Source of the DNA: Paracoccaceae bacterium
GTDB taxonomy: Bacteria > Pseudomonadota > Alphaproteobacteria > Rhodobacterales > Rhodobacteraceae
Direction: 5' to 3'
DNA length: 8,824 bases
NCBI GenBank assembly: GCA_021648225.1
Contig: JAKITE010000123.1
Location: 1 to 8,824 of the forward strand
Shown piece by piece: positions 1 to 5,510 of this stretch. The translations under genes were made by a program, and so were the position numbers. The stretch's first letter is position 1, and every line of letters begins with the position of its first letter. The notes below the pieces were generated by a model. The model ran no database searches, had not been told where the DNA came from, and was given only the letters and a program-made list of their open reading frames with translations.

Positions 1-1
1 A

Positions 2-88
2 GAATGGCTCTGGACATACAACAACGACCGGCCCAACATGGCCATCGGCGGGATCACACCCGCAATGAAACTGAAACTAGCCGCGTAA
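2..88 (+). CDS. IS3-family transposase (OrfB, rve integrase core), C-terminal 28 residues
   Basis: Only the end of the gene is present: 28 codons running in from the window edge to a TAA at 86-88. The residues YNNDRPN followed by GGITPAMKL match the conserved tail of DDE-type IS3 OrfB transposases, where a W-x-x-x-YN-x-x-RPH/N motif and a G-x-x-TP motif close the catalytic domain. The catalytic D, D and E lie upstream, outside the window, so activity cannot be judged. The stop codon sits just before the IS end, as usual for this family. It points toward the integrase gene, which is encoded on the other strand. The call rests on a short but characteristic tail. Confidence 0.75.
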   Translation, partial: EWLWTYNNDRPNMAIGGITPAMKLKLAA

Positions 89-90
89 TC

Positions 91-1251
91 CTACAAGCGG
101 ACCCCATTAAAAATGGGGGGATTACCCTTCCAATATGTGGTTCGGTTGTAGGTGCGTCTTATCGCATTGGTATCCTGATGCGCCAATATCGCTTCGATGA
201 CATCTGGATTGTATTCGCGAGAATTCAAAATGGTGCTCACGGTTACGCGGAAGCCATGCGCGGTGACCTCTTTACCTGAATATCCGAGTCTTCTGAGAAC
301 TGAATTGAATGCATTTTCGGAAAGCAATTTCCGGTTCGATATTTTTGAAGGAAATAGCAATTCTACACCTTTGATTTCGGACCAGTTTTCCAAGACAATA
401 TTGAGGGCTTGATCCGACAGCGGTATCGAGTGCGGTCGCCTCATCTTCATTCTCGAAGCTGGGACAGTCCATGTTCGAGCATCCAGATCAAATTCCTGCA
501 TTCTGGCTCCACGGGCCTCGCCAGGGCGGGTGCATGTGAGAATTTGAAACTTCATTGCAGCTGGGATGACCGGCCAACCTTTATATTCGTCTATTCGCCT
601 CAAAAGCTGGCCGAACTCCTTCTCGTCTATTATCGCGGCGCGGCCCTTTACTTTCGGCGGCAATAGAGCGTCCTTGAGGGCCGCAGATGGGTCAGCCGGT
701 GCACGCATGGTCACCATGGCAAGCCGAAAAATAGCGGAGATCGTGGCACGTAACTTTTTCGTGGTTTCTCTTCGTCCGCTTTGCTCGATGGGTTTTAGAA
801 AGTGTAGCAACTCGGCTGCTGTAATTTGGTCGATAGGGCGATTGTGAAGCGGCTTGGCCAAATCATCAATTTGCCAGCGCTTCTTGCGCAGTGTAGCTGG
901 GGCCAGGCCGCGCTCAATCAAGCCCTGATAGTATTCGTCAGCAACCTCCTTGAAGGTCATTCGCGCTTTCACTTGTGCATTTATGCGGTCCAATTTCTTT
1001 TGGACAGAGGGATCAGTGCCGTCTTCGAGCAGTCTTTTTGCGTCATCGCGTTTCTTTCGGGCATCAGCCAATGACACAATAGGATATTGACCGAGACTAA
1101 GAAGTTTCTCTTTTCCCATGTATCTAAAGCGAAATTGCCAAAGCTTTGAGCCGTTGGGCTTGACCATCAAATGCAAACCTAAACCATCACCAAGCCGAAA
1201 GGGCTTATCCTTTGGTTTAACCTTACGAATCTGAAGATCAGAGAGCTGCAT
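91..1251 (-). CDS. P4-type tyrosine recombinase/integrase with IS-derived C-terminus
   Basis: Site-specific recombinase that would integrate and excise the element next to tRNA-Leu. Residues 1 to about 88 form the N-terminal arm-binding domain (DUF4102 type, with VKPNGSKLW and LSLGQYP), about 97-190 the core-binding helical domain, and about 208-375 the catalytic domain. The catalytic set is visible: R242 (TRPGE), probable K269, H332 and R335 (HGFR), H358 (LAHQ) and the nucleophile Y368 (TYNR). The match to the family ends at W374-K375; the last eleven residues (GNPPIFNGVRL) are encoded by the end of the IS3 element. Relatives usually continue about 20-30 residues beyond this point, so the native tail is lost although all catalytic residues remain. 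Whether the protein works is open. The ATG at 1251 gives the full N-terminal domain; the nearest Shine-Dalgarno-like run (AAGGA) is about 14 nt upstream, farther than usual. The gene reads away from the tRNA, whose 3' end is 147 bp upstream. Confidence 0.9.
   Translation of the reverse strand: MQLSDLQIRKVKPKDKPFRLGDGLGLHLMVKPNGSKLWQFRFRYMGKEKLLSLGQYPIVSLADARKKRDDAKRLLEDGTDPSVQKKLDRINAQVKARMTFKEVADEYYQGLIERGLAPATLRKKRWQIDDLAKPLHNRPIDQITAAELLHFLKPIEQSGRRETTKKLRATISAIFRLAMVTMRAPADPSAALKDALLPPKVKGRAAIIDEKEFGQLLRRIDEYKGWPVIPAAMKFQILTCTRPGEARGARMQEFDLDARTWTVPASRMKMRRPHSIPLSDQALNIVLENWSEIKGVELLFPSKISNRKLLSENAFNSVLRRLGYSGKEVTAHGFRVTVSTILNSREYNPDVIEAILAHQDTNAIRRTYNRTTYWKGNPPIFNGVRL
102..118. repeat. 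Perfect inverted repeat inside the IS end
   Basis: CCCCATT (102-108) and AATGGGG (112-118) form a perfect 7-bp stem with a 3-nt loop. It lies 13 bases after the transposase stop, inside the IS end. It could end transposase transcription or be part of the transposase recognition sequence; nothing in the sequence decides between these. Confidence 0.6.
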
Positions 1252-1288
1252 GGTGGTAACGAAATTCCTTTTCTATGGCGTGCGGACA

Positions 1289-1320
1289 ATACCCGCAAAA
1301 GGATGTGGTTGTGCGGGTAT
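1289..1320. repeat. 9-bp perfect inverted repeat between integrase and tRNA-Leu
   Basis: ATACCCGCA (1289-1297) and TGCGGGTAT (1312-1320) are perfect inverted copies separated by 14 nt. They lie 38-69 bp upstream of the integrase start. A related GTGCGG also occurs directly at 1280-1285 and 1311-1316. The position, between the attachment site and int, suits an integrase arm-type or excisionase site, an operator controlling int, or a hairpin in the int leader. The function is inferred from position only. Confidence 0.5.
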
Positions 1321-1356
1321 CGATGTTCAGCTATGTGTAGAGAATAGCCATAAACT

Positions 1357-1371
1357 CCTTGTTTTACAAGG
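1357..1371 (-). terminator. Weak terminator-like hairpin downstream of tRNA-Leu
   Basis: On the minus strand CCTTGT and ACAAGG pair around an AAA loop, about 28 nt past the tRNA 3' end, followed by AGTTTA. The stem is only 6 bp and the T tract is poor, so termination would be weak. If transcription reads through, it would enter the integrase gene. Confidence 0.3.
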
Positions 1372-1398
1372 GAAATGTTCATCTATGATCGGGGTAAA

Positions 1399-1425
1399 TG
1401 GTGCCCAGGAGAGGACTCGAACCTC
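1399..1425 (-). other. Probable integration (att) site at the 3' end of tRNA-Leu
   Basis: P4-type integrases commonly recombine within the T-arm and acceptor end of tRNA genes, leaving one copy of the tRNA 3' end at each end of the island. Here a P4-type integrase starts 147 bp beyond the 3' end of an intact tRNA-Leu, which is the expected geometry. No second copy of the tRNA 3' end was found in the window; it would lie to the left, beyond position 1. The exact crossover cannot be set from one junction. Confidence 0.5.
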
Positions 1426-1485
1426 CACATCCATACGAATACTAGCACCTGAAGCTAGCGCGTCTACCAATTCCGCCACCTGGGC
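1399..1485 (-). tRNA. tRNA-Leu, anticodon CAG
   Basis: The minus strand folds into a class II tRNA. The acceptor 5' strand GCCCAGG (1485-1479) pairs with CCTGGGC (1409-1403), followed by the discriminator A and an encoded CCA (1401-1399). The D-loop has AATTGGTAGA. The anticodon stem CTAGC/GCTAG encloses TTCAGGT, so the anticodon is CAG (1451-1449), which reads CTG leucine codons. A long variable arm of about 15 nt, typical of leucine tRNAs, precedes the T-arm with GTTCGAGTC. The gene is intact, so integration next to it has kept or restored its 3' end. It has its own promoter upstream. Confidence 0.96.
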
Positions 1486-1505
1486 AGGTGTCGCTTAGGC
1501 GCGGA

Positions 1506-1532
1506 ATTACAGGCTGGCGGGGGGGGTGTCAA
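1506..1532 (-). promoter_or_regulatory. Sigma-70-type promoter of tRNA-Leu
   Basis: On the minus strand a perfect -35 box TTGACA (1532-1527) and a near-consensus -10 box TGTAAT (1511-1506) are separated by 15 bp, eight of which are a C tract (a G tract at 1519-1526 on the plus strand). Transcription would begin about 12-15 nt before the tRNA 5' end. The bases after the -10 are GC-rich (CCGCGCC), the discriminator type found at stably regulated stringent promoters. A 15-bp spacer is shorter than the 17-bp optimum. Confidence 0.6.
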
Positions 1533-1628
1533 CGGGGCTTTTACAAAACTGCCATACAAACTGAATTGTTCTTGTTCCCGAGCGCGCGGCGCGGTATTCA
1601 GGGGCGTCTAAACTTGTTGGAGCATGTC

Positions 1629-2612
1629 ATGAACACACCCCCTTTGGTCACAATATTTGGCGGCTCCGGCTTTTTGGGGCGATATATCGCGCAACGCATG
1701 GCCCATCAGGGCTGGCGGGTGCGGGTTGCCGTGCGTCGCCCTAACGAGGCAATGTTTGTGCAAACCTATGGTCAGGTCGGGCAAGTCATTCCGATTCAGG
1801 CCAATATTCGCGATGATGCCTCTACCCGCGCGGCCATCGCTGGCGCGGATGTGGTGGTTAATTGTGTGGGTATCTTGGCCGAAAACAGCCGCCAGAAATT
1901 TGATTCGGTGCAGGGTGACGGCGCCGCACGTATTGCAAAAATATCTGCCGAATCAGGTATTTCAAAATTTATCCATATTTCCAGCATCGGTGCGGATGCG
2001 GAATCGGATAGCAAATATCTACGCTCCAAGGCGGCAGCCGAGGCCGCCGTGTCGGCTGCCATCCCCGATGCGGTTATTCTGCGGCCTTCGGTAATGTTTG
2101 GCGCGGAGGACCGGTTTTTCAATAAATTCGGCACCATGTCGCGGTATTTTCCGATCTTGCCAATGGTTGGCGCTGATAGCCGGTTTCAACCGGTCTATGT
2201 CGATGATGTTGCAGCAGCGGCCGTAGCAGCCATTAACACCGATGCCAGCGGTATCTATGAACTCGGCGGGCCGGATGTGGAGACTTTTCGCGAGTTGATG
2301 CAACGCATGTTGCGGGCCGTTCGCCGCAAACGGTTTTTAATCAATCTGCCTTTTGGCATTGCCAGAATTAACGCATTTTTTATCGAGCTTTGGCGCAAAG
2401 CAACCCTTGGCATTGTGCCGCTGGTTCTAACCCGCGATCAGGTGAAAATGCTACAGCATGATAATGTGGTTTCAGACGATGCCAAAACACTGGCAGATCT
2501 GGGCGTTGACCCGACGGCGATGGATGCGGTGCTGGACAGTTATCTGTATCGGTTCCGCCCGCAGGGGCAATATACCGACCTGACCAGCTCAGCCAAGAAC
2601 CTGCGCGGCTGA
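1629..2612 (+). CDS. Complex I NDUFA9-subunit-family NAD(P)-binding protein
   Basis: This 327-residue atypical short-chain dehydrogenase/reductase (NAD-dependent epimerase fold) belongs to the group annotated as complex I NDUFA9 subunit family in alphaproteobacteria. In mitochondria the homologue is an accessory subunit of NADH:quinone oxidoreductase that binds NADPH; the bacterial role is inferred from that family. Visible features are the Rossmann glycine motif FGGSGFLG (10-17), the VVNCVGIL strand (77-84), and an SDR-type Y130-x-x-x-K134 pair. VILRPSVMFG (149-158) and a QPVYVDDVA motif (187-195) follow. No signal peptide is seen; residues around 255-268 are hydrophobic, which may support membrane association. 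The ATG at 1629 has GGAG six bases upstream and begins just before the Rossmann fold; the in-frame upstream extension is low-complexity and runs through the tRNA promoter. The last 24 bp overlap the 3' end of ackA, which converges from the other strand. Confidence 0.9.
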   Translation: MNTPPLVTIFGGSGFLGRYIAQRMAHQGWRVRVAVRRPNEAMFVQTYGQVGQVIPIQANIRDDASTRAAIAGADVVVNCVGILAENSRQKFDSVQGDGAARIAKISAESGISKFIHISSIGADAESDSKYLRSKAAAEAAVSAAIPDAVILRPSVMFGAEDRFFNKFGTMSRYFPILPMVGADSRFQPVYVDDVAAAAVAAINTDASGIYELGGPDVETFRELMQRMLRAVRRKRFLINLPFGIARINAFFIELWRKATLGIVPLVLTRDQVKMLQHDNVVSDDAKTLADLGVDPTAMDAVLDSYLYRFRPQGQYTDLTSSAKNLRG

Positions 2613-3602
2613 ACGGGCAATCTCGGCTTCCTCATCGGCGGGAATCACCCAGGTATTTTGGGTTGCCGCGCCAAGCCAGCCCAATCTGGCCATAATGTTT
2701 TGGCGCACCGGCTTGGCATTCTCACCGATGCCGCCGGTAAAGATAAACCCGTCAACCCCCTGCATGGCTGCAATCATTGCCCCTGCATGACGTGCCACCC
2801 AGTAACAATAATGGCTAATGGCAAACCGTGCGGCAGGGCTGTCGGTGGCCAGCACCTGTTTCATGGATGCACTGCCCGCCAAGGCTAGCAAGCCGCTTTT
2901 GGTATTCAGCATATCGCTAATTTCACGGGCTCTCATGCCATTACATTCCATCAAGTGCAGCAAAACACCTGAATCCATCGCGCCAGCCCTTGTCGCCATC
3001 ACCAAGCCGTCCATTGGCGAAAATCCCATTGTGGTGGCAATGCCTTTGCCGTTAACAATCGCTGCCAAACTGGCCCCGGCCCCCAGATGTAAGGCCAGTA
3101 AACGGCGCGGCAAGGGCTGGCTGGTTTCATCTGCAAACCGGCGCACCAGAGACTGATAGCTTAAGCCATGAAACCCGTATCGCCGCAGGCCTTGATCACG
3201 TAAATGTTGCGGAATTGCCAAGGTGGTGGCCTCGGCAGGGTTATCGCTGTGAAACGCAGTATCAAAACAAAGCACCTGTGGCAGATCAGGAAACCGCTTT
3301 GTAACCGCATCAATAACCGCCAGCGCGGCCGGGTTATGCAGCGGCGCAAACTTTGCTGCTTGCGTAATTTCAGCCCGCGTTTCCGGTGTAAGCAGCGCGG
3401 CTTTGTTGCGCCCGCCGCCATGCACAATCCGATGCCCGACCACCTGCGGCGCGCCATGCATCGCCAATTGTTCCAGTGCCAATCCAAGCGGCGCGTCACC
3501 ATCGGCCTGCCCGGAGGCCAGCCGGTTAAACAACAAATCATAAGCAACAAATTTCAGGCTGCTTGACCCTGCATTTAACGCCAATATCCATGGTTCCGCC
3601 AT
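2589..3602 (-). CDS. ackA: Acetate/propionate-family kinase, short divergent form
   Basis: It probably interconverts acetyl phosphate + ADP and acetate + ATP, using the acetyl phosphate made by Xsc. Family (ASKHA fold) motifs run in order: LNAGSSSLK (9-17), HRIVHGG with R58, APLHNP with H89, FDTAFH with D114, RRYGFHG with H145, R205 in ATRAG, TGGIGEN (289-295) and a C-terminal E pair (324-325). The kinase core is therefore retained. Several usually conserved positions differ: HLGAGAS where HLGNGAS is typical, FHGLSY for FHGTSH, and ATRAGAMD for GTRSGDID. At 337 residues it is shorter than the usual ~400. The ATG at 3602 overlaps the xsc stop by one base (TGATG), indicating translational coupling; an in-frame TTG at 3605 is less likely. 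A related short-chain acyl kinase activity cannot be excluded, but the neighbouring xsc argues for acetyl phosphate. The 3' end overlaps the NDUFA9-family gene by 24 bp. Confidence 0.87.
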   Translation of the reverse strand: MAEPWILALNAGSSSLKFVAYDLLFNRLASGQADGDAPLGLALEQLAMHGAPQVVGHRIVHGGGRNKAALLTPETRAEITQAAKFAPLHNPAALAVIDAVTKRFPDLPQVLCFDTAFHSDNPAEATTLAIPQHLRDQGLRRYGFHGLSYQSLVRRFADETSQPLPRRLLALHLGAGASLAAIVNGKGIATTMGFSPMDGLVMATRAGAMDSGVLLHLMECNGMRAREISDMLNTKSGLLALAGSASMKQVLATDSPAARFAISHYCYWVARHAGAMIAAMQGVDGFIFTGGIGENAKPVRQNIMARLGWLGAATQNTWVIPADEEAEIARSAAQVLG

Positions 3603-5380
3603 CAAACCACCTTTTGCGGCACCATATCAGCGGCGCTAATCCCTGCGACCGAAACCGGTTTGGTCATGGCGTCGCGGCGAAACGGTTCACCCATTTCCTG
3701 GTTTAATATCACCTCGATAAAGGTGGTTTTGCCATCCTGCATCTGGGTTTTTACCGCTATATCCAGCGCCTCACTCAGGCCTTGCATGGTGGTCGCCACC
3801 ACGCCGTTCACGCCGCAAGCCTGCGCGATGCCTGCATAAGACACGTTATAATCCAGCTCTGTGCCCACAAAATTATCGCTATACCAAAGGGTTGTGTTGC
3901 GTTTTTCCGCGCCCCATTGATAATTGCGAAAAATCACCATGGTGATGGCGGGCCAGTCATCGCGGCCTATTGCCGTCATTTCATTCATCGAAATGCCAAA
4001 CGCCCCGTCACCGGCAAACCCGACCACCGGCATATCGGGCTGACCTATTTTGGCGCCGATAATGGCGGGCAAGGAATAGCCGCAAGGGCCAAACAGGCCC
4101 GGCGCCAGATATTTTCGCCCTTGCTCGAACGTCGGATAAGCGTTGCCGATTGCACAGACATTACCAATATCGGAACTGATGATTGCATCTCGTGGCAATG
4201 CTGCCTGAATGGCGCGCCAGACCTGACGTGGCGACATATGGTCGGATTTGGCGGCGCGCGCACGGCTGTTCCAGTCGGTGCCTTTGTCGTCTTCCTCGTG
4301 ATCCATCGACGTAAGCATTTGCGCCCATGCGGATTTGGTGGTGGCAATCAAGGCTTGGCGGTTCGCGCGGCCCGTATCACCGGCGCTGTCAGCCAGCTGT
4401 TCCAATATCTGTTCGGCTACCATTCTGGCATCGCCAACAATGCCGACGCTAACCGGTTTGGTCAGGCCGATCCGGTCAGGGTTTATATCCACCTGAATAA
4501 TCTTGGCCCCTGTTGGCCAGTAATCAATGCCATAGCCCGGCAAGGTCGAAAACGGGTTCAGCCGCGTGCCCAGCGCCAACACAACATCCGCCTTGGCAAT
4601 CAGTTCCATCGCGGCCTTGGACCCATTATAGCCCAGCGGCCCTGCAAATAACGGATGTGAACCGGGAAAGGCATCATTATGCTGATAGCCGCAACAAACC
4701 GGCGCATCCAGACGCTCGGCCAAGGCTTGGCTGGCGTTGATCGCGCCGCCAATCACCACACCGGCACCATTCAGGATAACAGGGAATTTTGCGTCTGACA
4801 GCAACCCGGCCGCTTGGGCAATGGCATTGGCACCGCCTGACGGGCGTTCAAATTCAACAATTGCCGGCAGATCAATATCAATGATTTTGGTCCACATATC
4901 GCGCGGAATGTTGATCTGCGCGGGGGCCGACAGGCGTTTGGCTTTCATAATTACGCGATTCAGCACCTCGGCCATGCGCGAGGGGTCGCGGACTTCTTCT
5001 TGATAAGCCACACAATCGGCAAACATCCGCATTTGCTCGACTTCTTGAAACCCGCCTTGGCCGATGGTTTTATTGGCGGCTTGCGGGGTGACCAGCAGCA
5101 TCGGGGTGTGGTTCCAAAAAGCGGTTTTCACCGGCGTAACAAGGTTGGCAATACCCGGGCCGTTCTGGGCAATCGCAAGGGTCATTTTGCCGGATGCGCG
5201 GGTGAACCCGTCGGCCATCATGCCAGCGGTGTATTCATGGGCGCAATCCCAGAATTTTATTCCAGCGGCGGGGAAATAATCTGAAATCGGCATAAAGGCC
5301 GAACCGATGATGCCAAAAGCATTGTCAATTCCGTGCATTTGCAAGACCTTGATAAAGGCTTCTTCGGTGGTCATTTTCAT
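3602..5380 (-). CDS. xsc: Sulfoacetaldehyde acetyltransferase
   Basis: This cytoplasmic ThDP- and Mg-dependent enzyme desulfonates sulfoacetaldehyde: sulfoacetaldehyde + phosphate gives acetyl phosphate + sulfite. It is the C–S bond-cleaving step of taurine breakdown. The 592-residue protein has the usual length and the three-domain acetolactate-synthase-like layout. The N-terminal PYR domain carries MTTEEAF, the catalytic glutamate E49 in CAHE and the Xsc-typical TPQAANKTIGQGGFQEVEQM (98-117). A central domain spans about 190-370. The C-terminal PP domain has the ThDP motif GDG (457-459) through RNYQWGAEKRN (485-495). The conserved VRDPSRMAEVLNRVI block (130-144) separates it from other ThDP enzymes. 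The start at 5380 has AAAGGA eight bases upstream and gives the MKMTTEEAF beginning common in Xsc; an upstream in-frame start at 5440 lacks this support. It lies 130 bp after tauR, in a gap rich in repeats, and is coupled to ackA. Confidence 0.96.
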   Translation of the reverse strand: MKMTTEEAFIKVLQMHGIDNAFGIIGSAFMPISDYFPAAGIKFWDCAHEYTAGMMADGFTRASGKMTLAIAQNGPGIANLVTPVKTAFWNHTPMLLVTPQAANKTIGQGGFQEVEQMRMFADCVAYQEEVRDPSRMAEVLNRVIMKAKRLSAPAQINIPRDMWTKIIDIDLPAIVEFERPSGGANAIAQAAGLLSDAKFPVILNGAGVVIGGAINASQALAERLDAPVCCGYQHNDAFPGSHPLFAGPLGYNGSKAAMELIAKADVVLALGTRLNPFSTLPGYGIDYWPTGAKIIQVDINPDRIGLTKPVSVGIVGDARMVAEQILEQLADSAGDTGRANRQALIATTKSAWAQMLTSMDHEEDDKGTDWNSRARAAKSDHMSPRQVWRAIQAALPRDAIISSDIGNVCAIGNAYPTFEQGRKYLAPGLFGPCGYSLPAIIGAKIGQPDMPVVGFAGDGAFGISMNEMTAIGRDDWPAITMVIFRNYQWGAEKRNTTLWYSDNFVGTELDYNVSYAGIAQACGVNGVVATTMQGLSEALDIAVKTQMQDGKTTFIEVILNQEMGEPFRRDAMTKPVSVAGISAADMVPQKVV

Positions 5381-5408
5381 CTGTCTAATCCTTTGGGTAA
5401 AGGGCGCA

Positions 5409-5428
5409 ATTGCCAGTGATTTGGCAAT
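5409..5428. repeat. Inverted repeat in the xsc leader
   Basis: ATTGCCA (5409-5415) and TGGCAAT (5422-5428) are perfect inverted copies around a 6-nt spacer, 29-48 bp upstream of the xsc start. In the RNA this would be a short hairpin before the ribosome binding site; as DNA it could be a protein site. The role is unknown. Confidence 0.4.
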
Positions 5429-5508
5429 GTATGCGGGCAAGGTTTCAAACAGAATAGGGCCAGATTTAGAATCTGGCTATAGCCAGCAAAATATACCGAA
5501 GCCAGATT
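5426..5508 (-). promoter_or_regulatory. Candidate TauR-responsive xsc promoter with nested repeats
   Basis: The 130-bp gap between tauR and xsc contains three direct copies of CTGGC on the minus strand, starting at 5505, 5486 and 5463. The last, CTGGCCCTAT, matches 8 of 10 positions of the CTGGACYTAA element I recall for Rhodobacter TauR. The last two are 23 bp apart, the same spacing as the pair upstream of tpa. A -10-like TACATT (5431-5426) follows 22 bp downstream, comparable to 20 bp at tpa. The same bases also form overlapping inverted repeats: GCCAGATT (5459-5466) with AATCTGGC (5470-5477), the latter also with GCCAGATT (5501-5508), and the 14-bp palindrome CTGGCTATAGCCAG (5473-5486). 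Promoter function is inferred. Confidence 0.45.
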
Positions 5509-5510
5509 AT

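Larger units (their letters stand above)
1..126 (+). mobile_element. Right end of an IS3-family insertion sequence (partial)
   Basis: The window opens inside an insertion sequence. The plus strand carries the last codons of an IS3-type transposase (2-88), followed by about 38 bp of non-coding end sequence with a G/C-run motif near the terminus (AATGGGGGGATTACC, 112-126). The outer boundary is inferred. On the opposite strand the integrase reading frame stops resembling its family at codon 376, which is exactly where this G-rich end begins, so the junction lies at about 123-127. The left end and any target-site duplication are outside the window. Family membership rests on the transposase tail; the subgroup is not certain. 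Confidence 0.75.

Noticed and set aside
1179..1382. 67-residue minus-strand reading frame across the integrase start
   Set aside because: It overlaps the integrase in another frame and spans the inverted repeat region, with no ribosome binding site or recognisable domain.
1572..1600. TTGTTC/TATTCA with a 17-bp spacer as the promoter of the NDUFA9-family gene
   Set aside because: Each box matches only about half of the sigma-70 consensus; the spacing alone is not enough to call it.
1488..1628. Upstream in-frame extension of the NDUFA9-family gene
   Set aside because: It covers the tRNA promoter and encodes basic low-complexity residues. The ATG at 1629 has a good GGAG and starts right before the Rossmann fold.
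3782..4651. 289-residue plus-strand frame opposite xsc
   Set aside because: It is antisense to a highly conserved gene and has no family resemblance; this is a composition effect of the xsc coding strand.
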